A stretch of 64,000 nucleotides of DNA, taken from positions 620,001 through 684,000 of the forward strand of contig NZ_CP015910.2 in assembly GCF_001676785.2 (NCBI RefSeq), read 5' to 3'. Position 1 is the first letter of the stretch; the number at the start of each line of letters is the position of its first letter. The DNA comes from Brachyspira hyodysenteriae ATCC 27164. Its GTDB lineage: Bacteria; Spirochaetota; Brachyspiria; Brachyspirales; Brachyspiraceae. The translations under genes were made by a program, and so were the position numbers. Under the pieces are notes generated by a model. That model had not been told where the DNA came from, made no database searches, and saw only the letters and a list, made by a program, of their open reading frames with translations. Positions 46,662-56,092 of this stretch are shown one piece after another.

Positions 46662-47786
46662 ATGGAAGACATAGTAAAAGAGTATATTGATTATGCTAAG
46701 CAAAAATCAAATATTGAAGAGGTAGCAAATAAAAAACTTGTATCTCAAAATGAGAAATTTTTAAAATTAAAAGAGTATGTAAAAGAAAATCATGATAAAG
46801 AATTGGATATATGCAGACAAATAGCATCAGAATTTGAAAATATGGATATATTAAAATCATATTATGCTGCAAATTTTGTAGGACATTCACTTCATCATGA
46901 GGATATAATAGATGATGAAATAGGCAAAAATATTATTAATTTATTTTTTAGAAATATAGATAATGCCTGCCGTTTCATAGAAAATGCTGCTCAGCTTTAT
47001 AATGTAGATGAAGATGATCTTACCGATGATGATATAGCCCGCATTAATATAGATATTATGTACAGATTGGATTATAAACCTTTAGAGGCATTTATTGGAA
47101 TTGATATGATGATACCTCCTGTTATGACAGTTATATGTTCTAATCAGGATTTGAGGAAGTATTTTATTAATTTAGGACTTGAAGATCATATAGAATATTT
47201 AGAAACTTATGTTCATGCATTATCTTATGTGCATATTGGTATAGAGGCATGCTATAAAACAAAAATTCTCGTTCTTTCTCCTAAAGTACAGAGAGGTTTT
47301 TATATAGAGGCTTCAGATATGAGTAATGGATACTATCTCATAACTTTATTAGAAGCAGAATTATATAAAAAAGGATTATTAAAAAGATACGGCATAGATA
47401 ATTATGAGTTTAATGAAACTATTTATAATATAGCCGCTGGAAATGAGCATCCTCAGGAATTGATGGAAGCGGAGGCACATCAGCAATACTACACTATGTA
47501 CGCTCTTCAAAAAGACGGTACTTATAATGTTGAAGATGAGAACGGAGAATTGGATTGCTACAAAATATTATACAGCGATATGTCTCCAGAAGAAATTCCT
47601 GACTTGGACGGTACTCATATATTGATTATGGATAGTGAAGGGATGTGGGCAAAACCTGTAAAATGGGATATAAGCTACTTTACAAAGCCTCATCAGAAAT
47701 TGAAACCTTATGTAAAAATATTAGATGAAATATCAGATGAAGAATATAATACTTGGATAGAAAAAATAAAGAATTCTAATTCATAA
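46662..47786 (+). CDS. Hypothetical protein, 374 aa
   Basis: A soluble, acidic protein without signal peptide or membrane helix. The N-terminal half is helical (KEYVKENHDKELDICRQIAS), then a region of EFENMDILKSYYAANFVGHSLH; the middle has two His/Tyr-rich stretches (YVHALSYVHIG, EAEAHQQYYTMYALQ). The last third has strand-like acidic sequence (YKILYSDMSPEEIPDLDGTH). I recognise no family. AGGAG precedes the ATG, and a strong terminator follows. It may be co-transcribed with the DUF554 gene. Confidence 0.7.
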   Translation: MEDIVKEYIDYAKQKSNIEEVANKKLVSQNEKFLKLKEYVKENHDKELDICRQIASEFENMDILKSYYAANFVGHSLHHEDIIDDEIGKNIINLFFRNIDNACRFIENAAQLYNVDEDDLTDDDIARINIDIMYRLDYKPLEAFIGIDMMIPPVMTVICSNQDLRKYFINLGLEDHIEYLETYVHALSYVHIGIEACYKTKILVLSPKVQRGFYIEASDMSNGYYLITLLEAELYKKGLLKRYGIDNYEFNETIYNIAAGNEHPQELMEAEAHQQYYTMYALQKDGTYNVEDENGELDCYKILYSDMSPEEIPDLDGTHILIMDSEGMWAKPVKWDISYFTKPHQKLKPYVKILDEISDEEYNTWIEKIKNSNS

Positions 47787-47824
47787 AAAATATAGTTATA
47801 TTATAACTTTTAAAGCTATAAACG

Positions 47825-47860
47825 ATCAGCTGATAATTTAGTTGTCAGCTGATTTTTTAT
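47825..47860 (+). terminator. Intrinsic terminator
   Basis: ATCAGCTGA (47825-47833) pairs with TCAGCTGAT (47845-47853), followed by a T-run. It ends the aroK/DUF554/hypothetical stretch. Confidence 0.85.
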
Positions 47861-47898
47861 TGTATAAATAAAAATTTATCGTTAGTAATTTTTATTAG

Positions 47899-47929
47899 CA
47901 ATAATAAAAAATAAGTATTTTTATTATTG
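47899..47929 (-). terminator. Intrinsic terminator of the FlgD-like lipoprotein gene (AT-rich)
   Basis: CAATAATAAAAA (47899-47910) pairs with TTTTTATTATTG (47918-47929). The stem is nearly all A-T, so it is weaker than the others, but it is placed just after the minus-strand gene that ends at 47950. Confidence 0.45.
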
Positions 47930-47949
47930 TTGTTTAATGTTTTTATATT

Positions 47950-48360
47950 TTATCTTATAGAAGTTTTAAATTCAGCTATAAATGTGGAATCTTGATCATC
48001 TTTAACTGTTGCTTTAGCATCATAAACACCAGATGGAAGATATTTCCCATTCTTATCAAGTCCTGACCATATACAAGTAGCTGTTTTCTTTGAAGCATCA
48101 ATAGTTAAATCTTTTGAATCCATTAAATCTCCATTTTGAGAGTATATTTCAACTTTGGCACTTATAATTTCTCCGCTTGCAATAGAAACTTTATAAGTAG
48201 TATTCTCCTTAGAAGGACTAAATGGATTTGGAAAATTATAAAACTCAGAAATGTTTGAGCTAGGTTTATTTGGTGAGCATGAAATATAAAGGAAAGCTAA
48301 AAGAAGTATTATTAAAACATTTCTTTTAGCTGTCCATATTTTTAATAAATTATTTATCAT
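47950..48360 (-). CDS. Lipoprotein with FlgD-like immunoglobulin domain
   Basis: A 136-residue lipoprotein: signal with lipobox LLAFLYISC (Cys 28), then FYNFPNPFSPSKENTTYKVS, a typical start of FlgD-Ig domains, and IWSGLDKNGKYLPSGVYDA near the C-terminus, the family signature (GxDxxGxxLPSGxY). It is anchored in the periplasm. Such domains occur at the C-terminus of many secreted proteins; here it stands alone. Eight bases downstream of the EIIA gene in the same direction, so probably one transcript. Confidence 0.82.
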   Translation of the reverse strand: MINNLLKIWTAKRNVLIILLLAFLYISCSPNKPSSNISEFYNFPNPFSPSKENTTYKVSIASGEIISAKVEIYSQNGDLMDSKDLTIDASKKTATCIWSGLDKNGKYLPSGVYDAKATVKDDQDSTFIAEFKTSIR

Positions 48361-48368
48361 TAATGTTA

Positions 48369-49187
48369 TCAGTCAGTAGTGAATAATATTCTTCCGCAAT
48401 GGAAACACATAATAATTTGATTTTGTCTTCTAACTTCATTAACAGTCATTTTAGGTATAGCTACATTACAAGCACTGCATTTGTAATTTTCTATTTTAGC
48501 TAGAGCTTCACCTTTATTTTCTTTAATTCTTTTGTAATTTTCTAACACTGCAACATCAATTTTGCTTAGTATAGTATCTTTATATTTTTTGTACTCTTCT
48601 AAAACAACATCAGATTTTTGCTGAGAGTGAGTAGAACTATAAAGTTCATAAGCTTTAATTTGTATTTCAGCTCTTTCAAGTTCGATTAAGAATTTGATTT
48701 GTTTTTCAGCTTCAAATTTTTCATCTAATTTTTTGAATGATTCTAAAACAGAAGCAAGTTCATCATAGCTTTTAGTAGCCATTACTTTATCAAGTATTTC
48801 TTTTTGATTCACTAAGAAGAAAATTTGAGAAAGATTTAAAAGATAATCCTGAGGGTTATCAAGATCGGAAAGTATAGCAAATATTAATTTAACAGGACTT
48901 TTTTCATCAGAGTCTGAGTCATAGTTAATTTCATTTTTCAAGAAACCAACAAATATATCTGTTTTTCCATAACCTTGTATTCTTCCATGTGGAACAGCAA
49001 CTCCGTTTCCAATATTAGTAGTGTATTCATCTTCACGTTTTTTGAATGCATCGAATATAGCATCTGCAGATGCTGAAGCAACCGGTGCAATTTTTTCACT
49101 TAAAACTTTGAAAAGCGATTCTTTGTCTTTTGATTCCAAATCTTCAAATACATGTTCTTTTGTGATTTTGTCAATTATTTTGAGCAT
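48369..49187 (-). CDS. PTS EIIA(Ntr)-type domain fused to coiled coil and C4 zinc ribbon
   Basis: A 272-residue cytoplasmic protein. Residues 1-150 are an EIIA of the Fru/Ntr type with the phospho-acceptor His67 in GVAVPHGR. Residues about 155-232 are a long charged helix, likely coiled coil. The C-terminal end has C237SAC240 and C261FHC264, a four-Cys zinc ribbon of the C4-type seen in FlgZ/CT398-like proteins. The joined architecture is unusual: PtsN itself has only the EIIA. It may transmit PTS phosphorylation state to a nucleic acid or protein partner. Start at 49187 with AGGAGA upstream. Confidence 0.85.
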   Translation of the reverse strand: MLKIIDKITKEHVFEDLESKDKESLFKVLSEKIAPVASASADAIFDAFKKREDEYTTNIGNGVAVPHGRIQGYGKTDIFVGFLKNEINYDSDSDEKSPVKLIFAILSDLDNPQDYLLNLSQIFFLVNQKEILDKVMATKSYDELASVLESFKKLDEKFEAEKQIKFLIELERAEIQIKAYELYSSTHSQQKSDVVLEEYKKYKDTILSKIDVAVLENYKRIKENKGEALAKIENYKCSACNVAIPKMTVNEVRRQNQIIMCFHCGRILFTTD

Positions 49188-49274
49188 ACAATCTCCTAGT
49201 TTTATACATATTCTAATATTATATGATAGTATATAAAAAATATCAACTTTATTTTTATATACTAAGCCCTAATT

Positions 49275-51365
49275 TTATTCTACGCTGCCAAGCAATGCTT
49301 TTCTTTCCTCTATAACCTTATCGGCTAAAGGACCTGTAAGCTCTTGATAGTGAGAATGTTCCATTTCAAAAGTACCTCTTCCTGAAGTTGAAGCTTTCAT
49401 CTCTATAGAGTATGTAAGCATTTCAGATAGCGGCACTTCAGCTTTAATCATTTGTATTGTATTAGATGCTGCCTCCATACCTAAAATTTTTCCTCTTTTA
49501 CCTGTGAGTTCATTCATTATAGAACCAGTAAACTCTTCAGGTACATAAACTGTAACTTTCATAACAGGCTCTAATAATACAGGACTTGCATTTTTGAAAG
49601 CTTCTTTTGCAGCCATAGAACCTGCTATTCTAAATGATAATTCATTGGAGTCTACATCATGGTATTTACCGTCAAAGAGTCTAACTTTAATATCAACCAT
49701 AGGATATTTGCCCAAAGGGCCTTGTGCTAAAGCATCTTGTATACCTTTTTCTACTCCCGGTATATACTGTTTAGGTATAGCACCTCCAAATATATCGTTT
49801 ATAAATTCAAAACCGCCGTCACGCGGAAGAGGTGAAACTTCTAAATGAACTTCTCCAAACTGTCCGCTTCCTCCTGATTGTTTTTTATGTCTATATTGAG
49901 CCTGAGCCTGTTTTCTTATTGTTTCTCTATAAGCTACTCTAGGAACACTTTGTTCTATTTCTGCTTTAGTGAGAGATACTACTCTTTCTAATGCTAATTT
50001 TACCTGTAAAGCACCCATAGCTTTTATAATAGTTTCTTTAGTTTCAGTATCATACTCTATATTGAATGTTAAATCTTCCTGAGCTATAGTATCAAGCACT
50101 TCAAGAGCTTTTATATCATTTTTCAATATTTTAATAGCTGTAAAGTATATAGGCTGAGGTACTTTAAGAGGTAAGAATTGGAATGGAGCAGACGGAACAC
50201 TTATAGTATCGCCTGTTCTACAATCTGAAAGTTTTGCTAATACTCCTATATCTCCTGCTGTAATAGTATCGCTTTCTATTTGTTTTTTTCCTCTAGCCAT
50301 ATATATATGAGAAACTTTTTCTTTTTTTCCTGTTCTGGAATTGTATATTTCATCTCCGCTTTTTATGCTTCCTGAACGAACTTTAAAGAATGATATTCTT
50401 CCAGCATATTGGTCTATAGTAGTTTTAAATACAAATGCTGCAAAAGGATTATTATCACCTAATATAGTTCTTGTTGCAGGTTCATTAGTTAAAAGATCAG
50501 TACCGTCTGTAACAGGTACATAAGAAGGAGAAGGCATATATCTGATAATAGTATCAAGTAAAGCTCCCATACCTATATCTCTTATAGATGTACCGAAAAG
50601 TATAGGTACTACTTTATATTGAAGTATAGATTTTGTTAAAGCTTCAATATATTCTTCATCTGTAAATTTACCGCCGTCTAAATACCTTTCCATAAGACTA
50701 TCATCAACTTCGCATACTAATTCTTTTAATCTGTCGCGTGTTGCTCTGTACTCTTCATAATATTCTTCAGGTATTTCTGCCTCTACAATTTTTCCATGCT
50801 CATCTCTAAAAAATGCTTTATGATAAATAACATCTATTATACCTTTAAAATCTTTACCATTACCCATAGGTATTTGTATAGGAACTACAGGAGGCTCTTT
50901 AAAGTTATTTTCGATTTTCTCTAATAAAGCTTTATGATCAACCATTTCTTTATCTATTTTATTGATAAATACTATTCTAGGTCTTCTAAAATTATTAGCC
51001 ATCTGCCAATGTTTTTCAGTTTCTATTTGTATACCGAATTCTGCATCTATAACAACGATACAAGATTCAGCTACTCTTAGTGCAGGGTTAATTTCACCGC
51101 TGAAATCACCAGACCCAGGAATGTCCAGCAAATTAATTTTATGATCATTCCATTCTATAAAACTTAAAGAAGTTCTTATGGACATTTTTTGCTTGATTTC
51201 TTCGTCTGTATAATCACTGACTGTAGTTCCTCTTTCGATTTCACCTTTTTTATCTATAGATTTAGCTCTATAGAGTAAGGCTTCATTCAAACTAGTTTTA
51301 CCGCTTCCTACATGCCCTAGAAGTGCAACATTACGAATACTTTCTGGGTTATAAATTTTTCCCAT
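49275..51365 (-). CDS. Elongation factor G-like GTPase (EF-G2 type)
   Basis: A translation-factor GTPase of 696 residues. G1 LGHVGSGKTSL, G2 region GTTVSDYTDEE, G3 LDIPGSGDF and G4 NKID are visible, then EF-G domains II-V (ITKAEIEQSVPRVAYRETI, HKKQSGGSGQFGEV). The G3 box with PGSGDF instead of PGHVDF and the G1 with GSGKT mark the divergent EF-G2/EF-G-like group, not the main FusA. The ATG at 51365 has AAAGGAGGAA at ideal spacing; the earlier ATG at 51371 would overlap that site. Role: unclear, possibly ribosome recycling or stress. The true FusA is presumably elsewhere. Confidence 0.88.
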   Translation of the reverse strand: MGKIYNPESIRNVALLGHVGSGKTSLNEALLYRAKSIDKKGEIERGTTVSDYTDEEIKQKMSIRTSLSFIEWNDHKINLLDIPGSGDFSGEINPALRVAESCIVVIDAEFGIQIETEKHWQMANNFRRPRIVFINKIDKEMVDHKALLEKIENNFKEPPVVPIQIPMGNGKDFKGIIDVIYHKAFFRDEHGKIVEAEIPEEYYEEYRATRDRLKELVCEVDDSLMERYLDGGKFTDEEYIEALTKSILQYKVVPILFGTSIRDIGMGALLDTIIRYMPSPSYVPVTDGTDLLTNEPATRTILGDNNPFAAFVFKTTIDQYAGRISFFKVRSGSIKSGDEIYNSRTGKKEKVSHIYMARGKKQIESDTITAGDIGVLAKLSDCRTGDTISVPSAPFQFLPLKVPQPIYFTAIKILKNDIKALEVLDTIAQEDLTFNIEYDTETKETIIKAMGALQVKLALERVVSLTKAEIEQSVPRVAYRETIRKQAQAQYRHKKQSGGSGQFGEVHLEVSPLPRDGGFEFINDIFGGAIPKQYIPGVEKGIQDALAQGPLGKYPMVDIKVRLFDGKYHDVDSNELSFRIAGSMAAKEAFKNASPVLLEPVMKVTVYVPEEFTGSIMNELTGKRGKILGMEAASNTIQMIKAEVPLSEMLTYSIEMKASTSGRGTFEMEHSHYQELTGPLADKVIEERKALLGSVE

Positions 51366-51694
51366 AAACATTCCTCCTTTGGTAACAGAAATTGTTTTGA
51401 TATAATAGATTATTTATTATATTATTTGATTTGTTTCTAAAGAAGCTTAAAGAATAAGCTGATTCATAGAAAACTAAGTAATGCATGATAATTCAAGTAT
51501 AGTAAAAAAAATATCAAAAATCAAATTTTATATACTATTTTTACTATTAACAATAATGAATAAAATTATTATAAATATTAGTTTATTATGATTTATATAT
51601 TGAAGATCTATTTATAAAATATTGATATAAATATATTGTTAATATATTATAGCTTGAAATTTATAAATCAAATAAATTTATCAGGAATTAAATT
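51366..51694. other. AT-rich divergent region between the EF-G-like and MATE genes
   Basis: About 330 bases, with the AAAGGAGG ribosome site of the EF-G-like gene at one end and AGGAA before the exporter at the other. No gene, hairpin or clear promoter boxes were seen. Confidence 0.35.
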
Positions 51695-53017
51695 ATGGGT
51701 ACAAATTTGTTAAAGCAAATTAATTTCAGACTTTTTATTGTTCTTATGATACAAGCTTTGATGCCTTCTATCTATTCTACATTTAGAATATATTTACTTG
51801 ACAGCTATCCGAGTGCAAGCGGTATAAATATTGCATCTCAGCAAATGTGGCTTGGAATTATATACGAAGTATTTGAAGAAGCTATAATAGCACCGCTTTT
51901 TTTCTTTTTTGGAAAAATAAAAGATAAAAATTCGGATGAAGAAAAATATATTTTTATTAATAAAGTAAGAAGTTCTATATTAATAATAACTTTTATATAT
52001 ATAGTAATGGCTTTTATTATAAATGTATTTGCCGGTAATTTAGTTACTGTAATGAAGCAGCAGACGGAACTATATTTGCAAACTACTACATATATAAGAT
52101 TAGAGTCTTTAGCTAATATTGCTGTAGTATTGTTTCATTTGGTGATAATAGTTCATACGGCTTTAGAAAATTATAAATCTATTTTTGTAATAACTACAAT
52201 AAAAATGTTTTTAACTATTATTTTAGATATACTTTTTGTTTCTCAGTATTCTATATCTTTGAATTTGGGAGTTAATGGTATAGCTTATAATAATATAATA
52301 TCGAATTTGATTTCTGTAATAATAGCTTTAATACTATTAAATAAAAGCGGATATAATATTTTTGATAAAATAAAACTTCAATTTTTATGGAATAAAAAAG
52401 TAAGTTCATTAAATGTAATATCAGGTCTTGAATCATTTTATAGAAATTTGATTTACAGCATAGTACTTGTAAGAATGATTAATATTGTAGGAGAGCAGGG
52501 TAATTATTGGGTGGCAAATTCATTCTATTGGGCTTGGCTTTTGATACCTATAAATCAAATAGGAACATTAGTAAGAACAGATTTATCTAAGGATCATAAC
52601 AGAAGTTTAAAGCCTTATGTGCTTCTTACAACTATATGCGTTCTTATATGGATAGCATTAATACCTACATATAAATATTTTATGAAGTATATAATGAATG
52701 CACAGAATCTTGAATCTGTTATGTCATTGATTATGATACTATTTCCTTTTTATATATTCTATGCATATTATAATATCATATCAAATTTATTGTACGCTAT
52801 AGGACAGATTAAATATATGCTTCTTCAGTCTTTTATAGTTAATACATTTTTCAATATACCATATTTTATTTTGTATTTAAAAGGTGCTTATGAGATTACT
52901 CTTTTGAATATAACTTTAAGATTCGGACTTGCTATTTTAATATCTACAGTGATTATATATATAATTTATTTTGCTAAAATAAGAAAGATTCTAAAATTAG
53001 AAAAACATAATATTTGA
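51695..53017 (+). CDS. MATE-family efflux transporter
   Basis: A 440-residue polytopic membrane protein with about 12 hydrophobic segments. The family layout is visible (LEYLAN-like block as YIRLESLANIAVVL, the internal repeat with GVNGIAYNNIISNLISVIIA, and AIGQIKYMLLQSF in the second half). It would exchange Na+ or H+ for drugs or metabolites. The sequence is more Ile/Asn-rich and divergent than usual, so the substrate is open. Terminator follows directly. Confidence 0.85.
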   Translation: MGTNLLKQINFRLFIVLMIQALMPSIYSTFRIYLLDSYPSASGINIASQQMWLGIIYEVFEEAIIAPLFFFFGKIKDKNSDEEKYIFINKVRSSILIITFIYIVMAFIINVFAGNLVTVMKQQTELYLQTTTYIRLESLANIAVVLFHLVIIVHTALENYKSIFVITTIKMFLTIILDILFVSQYSISLNLGVNGIAYNNIISNLISVIIALILLNKSGYNIFDKIKLQFLWNKKVSSLNVISGLESFYRNLIYSIVLVRMINIVGEQGNYWVANSFYWAWLLIPINQIGTLVRTDLSKDHNRSLKPYVLLTTICVLIWIALIPTYKYFMKYIMNAQNLESVMSLIMILFPFYIFYAYYNIISNLLYAIGQIKYMLLQSFIVNTFFNIPYFILYLKGAYEITLLNITLRFGLAILISTVIIYIIYFAKIRKILKLEKHNI

Positions 53018-53025
53018 ATATAAAA

Positions 53026-53076
53026 AAATTATTGCATTTACTATTATAAAAATAATAAATGCAGTAATTTGTTATT
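53026..53076 (+). terminator. Terminator of the MATE gene
   Basis: AAATTATTGCATTTA (53026-53040) pairs with 53056-53070 with one G-T wobble, then T-rich sequence. Its right arm has the same core as the hairpin at 53453-53493. Confidence 0.7.
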
Positions 53077-53108
53077 TTTATTTAGTTTAATTAATTATAA
53101 AACTTTTG

Positions 53109-53300
53109 TATATACCTAAACAATTATATTTTGTCAAAAATTATTTTCTTATTTTTATTATTAGTGGGGACTAGCCCTGCAAAGCACACAGTCGTGCCGC
53201 TCTGCGTACTTCGTACCCCCCAAGTTCTTTTGCGACTGAAGGAAGTGCCTGTGGTATTGCCGCATACGAAGTACGCCTGCGGCGAGAAGCAAAAGGGCTA
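53109..53300 (-). repeat. Interspersed repeat element, copy 2 (inverted), with promoter and G+C-rich hairpin
   Basis: In minus orientation this copy shares the 25-base block (53174-53198) and the 30-base promoter block (53111-53140) with copy 1 at 44 kb. On the minus strand TTGACA (53137-53132) and TATATA (53114-53109) are 17 bases apart, pointing toward the MATE gene end, so it would give antisense RNA. Upstream of this lies a G+C-rich region with GCGTACTTCGTAC (53204-53216) complementary to the arm near 53263-53275. No open frame. The gap 53018-53515 holds only this element and two terminators. Confidence 0.7.
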
Positions 53301-53452
53301 TATTTGAGCTTAAATTTAATAAATTATTTTACATGTAATACGATTTTAGTATGATTTAATATTAATTTTATACTTGCTCTTTTTGCAACTTTTTGCGGCG
53401 GGAAAAAGTTGAATAAAAAAATTAACAAACTTAAAAAAATTCAGTATATAAA

Positions 53453-53493
53453 AAATTACTGCATTTATATAGCTTTATAATATGCAGTAATTT
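53453..53493 (-). terminator. Terminator of the amidohydrolase gene
   Basis: AAATTACTGCAT (53453-53464) pairs with ATGCAGTAATTT (53482-53493). The sequence matches the arm of the MATE terminator at 53056-53070, so the two flanking hairpins are related. Confidence 0.7.
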
Positions 53494-53515
53494 ATTATTT
53501 AATTAATAAATAAAA

Positions 53516-55216
53516 TTAAATAGATGAGTCTTGATTTTTATTGTATAATGTTTTTCCTTCTTTAATAGTTTCAAGTACTTCTATATCTTTTATCTTCATA
53601 GGTTCGCAGTTAAGAGGATTATCGCTTAATATTACTAAATCAGCCAATTTACCTTCTTCTATAGTTCCTTTTAAATCTTCTTCTTTATTTTGATAGGCTG
53701 CATTAATAGTGATAGCTTTTAATGCCTCATAAGGAGTGACTTTCTGATTATCTCCTAACAATATACCATTTTTTGTTATTCTATTAACGGCACACCAAAT
53801 AGTTTCAAGCATATCCGGTTTTATTACGGGTGTGTCCTGATGATAAGTAAAAGCTAGATTATTATTCAATGCTGTTTTTGATGCACTTATCTGTGAAGCT
53901 CTTTCCATACCTAAATTTTCTATATGTACATCTCCCCAATGATAAACATGTGCTACAAATATTGAAGGTATGATATTTAGATTTGACATTGATGTATATT
54001 GTTCATCTCTTATTATTTGGCTATGAACTAAAACTGCTCTGTAATTATTAGTGGTATTTCTTTTATTCATAACATTACTGAAAGCATTTATATACTGATC
54101 TGCTGCTGCATCTCCATTACAATGAGCCTGAAGCTGCATTTCATCATCTAATGCTTTTTCTACATATTTTTCTACATCTGCATTACTATATATTCCGTAT
54201 CCTCTATATCTGGCTGGTCCGCTTACATAAGGCTGTTCCAACCATGCAGTTTTTGCCTGAGGAGATCCGTCTAAAAATATTTTATAGCCGCCTATTTTAA
54301 ATCTATTGCTGTATTTGCCAACCATGTCTTTATTAGTTTCTACTATAGAATCAGAATTTTTTAAATCTATAAATCCTATAATATCTATTCTGAATCTATT
54401 ATTCTTTATCATATTATTTACAAGAGGAAATTCTGCAGTTGATAGTAAAGCATCCTGTGCTGTTGTAATGCCGTATCCTAAATAAACATCTTCAGCTTGA
54501 TTTACGAATCTCATTAAATCTTCATCTGTTAATTCAAAATTAATAGTATTGGCATAATGTAAAAAAGCAGTTTCTTCCATATATCCTGTAGGCTTTCTGC
54601 TGTCTGGATATCTCTCTATTACTCCGCCTTCTATATCTGGAGTATTCTCATCGACTCCGAACTCTTCCAATGCTTTTGAATTCATAGCTCCCACATGTCC
54701 TGAAGCATGTGTTATAAATATTGGATGAGTGGTAGAAATTTTATCTAAATCATCTCTGTTAGGATTTTTTTTATCGGGAAGTAAGTTATTATCATATCCG
54801 AATCCTACAACCCAAGCATCTGGTTTTAATTGATTTACTTCTATATAATTAGTAATTCTTTGAGCCATCTCAAGCAAATTAGTAGAGCCTGTTAAATCTA
54901 CTGTTGTAAGAGCCTGAGCAAATCTAACCAAATGGCTATGAGAATCTATAAATCCAGGCATTAAAGTTTTTCCTTCTAAATCTACAACTTCAGCATATAC
55001 ATTGTTTAAAATACTTTTTTCATCTTCTTCAGTATAGGCTACTTTCATTATTGTGTTATCTCTTATTTCTATAGCCCTTGCATAAACAGGCTCATCTCCT
55101 TTCATAGTAAGTATATTTCCATTATGATAAACTTTTATTTTATGAGTTATTTTGTCATAGCATGAAATTGATAATATAGATAAAATCATTAATAGTATAA
55201 AATATAATTTTTTCAT
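53516..55216 (-). CDS. Amidohydrolase family lipoprotein (YtcJ-like)
   Basis: A 566-residue metal-dependent amidohydrolase of the YtcJ/NfdA-type (Amidohydro_3). It has a lipoprotein signal (MKKLYFILLMILSILSISC, Cys 19), so it is likely periplasmic. Metal-site motif PGFIDSHSH near residue 92, then THASGHVGAMNSKAL, QAHCNGDAAADQY and HQDTPV later, as in this family. The substrate may be an N-substituted amide, which cannot be determined here. Being lipid-anchored is less usual for the family. Monocistronic, with a terminator downstream. Confidence 0.87.
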   Translation of the reverse strand: MKKLYFILLMILSILSISCYDKITHKIKVYHNGNILTMKGDEPVYARAIEIRDNTIMKVAYTEEDEKSILNNVYAEVVDLEGKTLMPGFIDSHSHLVRFAQALTTVDLTGSTNLLEMAQRITNYIEVNQLKPDAWVVGFGYDNNLLPDKKNPNRDDLDKISTTHPIFITHASGHVGAMNSKALEEFGVDENTPDIEGGVIERYPDSRKPTGYMEETAFLHYANTINFELTDEDLMRFVNQAEDVYLGYGITTAQDALLSTAEFPLVNNMIKNNRFRIDIIGFIDLKNSDSIVETNKDMVGKYSNRFKIGGYKIFLDGSPQAKTAWLEQPYVSGPARYRGYGIYSNADVEKYVEKALDDEMQLQAHCNGDAAADQYINAFSNVMNKRNTTNNYRAVLVHSQIIRDEQYTSMSNLNIIPSIFVAHVYHWGDVHIENLGMERASQISASKTALNNNLAFTYHQDTPVIKPDMLETIWCAVNRITKNGILLGDNQKVTPYEALKAITINAAYQNKEEDLKGTIEEGKLADLVILSDNPLNCEPMKIKDIEVLETIKEGKTLYNKNQDSSI

Positions 55217-55382
55217 TTTAAAGCCTTAAATAAGTTGTGATTAATATTATAACATTAATATAAAAATTAAAAACACTTAATTACCTTATATAATGGAAAT
55301 TAATTAAAAAATTATGAACTATTTATTATTTAAGTTTTTATTTTTATATTAAAATATTATATTATTAAGAGGAGTTTATAAT

Positions 55383-55988
55383 ATGAAAGCATTAATAACA
55401 GGTTTTGAGCCTTTTGATAAAGAAGAAATTAATCCTTCTTGGGAGGCAGTTAGTAGTTTACATAACAATATAGATGATATAGAAATAATTAAATTAAAAC
55501 TTCCTACGGTATTTAAAAAATCTTATGAAAAACTTTTTGATAGTTTAGAAAATATTAAACCTGATATAGTTATATGTGTAGGGCAGGCTGGCGGAAGATA
55601 CGAAATATCATTGGAAAGAGTGGCTGTCAATATAGATGATGCTGGAATAAAAGATAATGAAGGAAATCAGCCCATTGATGAAATTATATTTAATGACGGA
55701 GAGAATGCTTATTTTTCTAGGCTTCCTATAAAAAGAATAAAAGAAGAATTAAATAAAATTTCTATACCTTCAGCTGTTTCAAATACTGCAGGAACTTTTG
55801 TATGCAATCATATAATGTATTCTTTGCTATACTACATAAAAAAGAATAATTTAAATATTAAAGGCGGATTTATACATGTGCCTTATATAACAGAACAAAT
55901 ACTTGATAAGCCAAACACTCCATATATGACTAAAGATATGATAGTAAAAGCTCTTGAGGTAATTATTAAAACTAGTTTATATAATTAA
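55383..55988 (+). CDS. pcp: Pyrrolidone-carboxylate (pyroglutamyl) peptidase
   Basis: Cytoplasmic cysteine peptidase (C15) that removes N-terminal pyroglutamate from peptides. Start ALITGFEPFD, the catalytic Glu in SLERVAVN (E78), Cys141 in SNTAGTFVCNH and His165 in GGFIHVPY. 201 residues, the usual size. GAGG precedes the start. Monocistronic or first of a loose group with purL, 104 bases downstream. Confidence 0.94.
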   Translation: MKALITGFEPFDKEEINPSWEAVSSLHNNIDDIEIIKLKLPTVFKKSYEKLFDSLENIKPDIVICVGQAGGRYEISLERVAVNIDDAGIKDNEGNQPIDEIIFNDGENAYFSRLPIKRIKEELNKISIPSAVSNTAGTFVCNHIMYSLLYYIKKNNLNIKGGFIHVPYITEQILDKPNTPYMTKDMIVKALEVIIKTSLYN

Positions 55989-56092
55989 TATAATAATATT
56001 TTCTATATATTTTATAATATTAAAACTATTGATATAATAATCATTATATATATAATCATTATATTAAAAATTTAAATTAGGAAATAATATCA

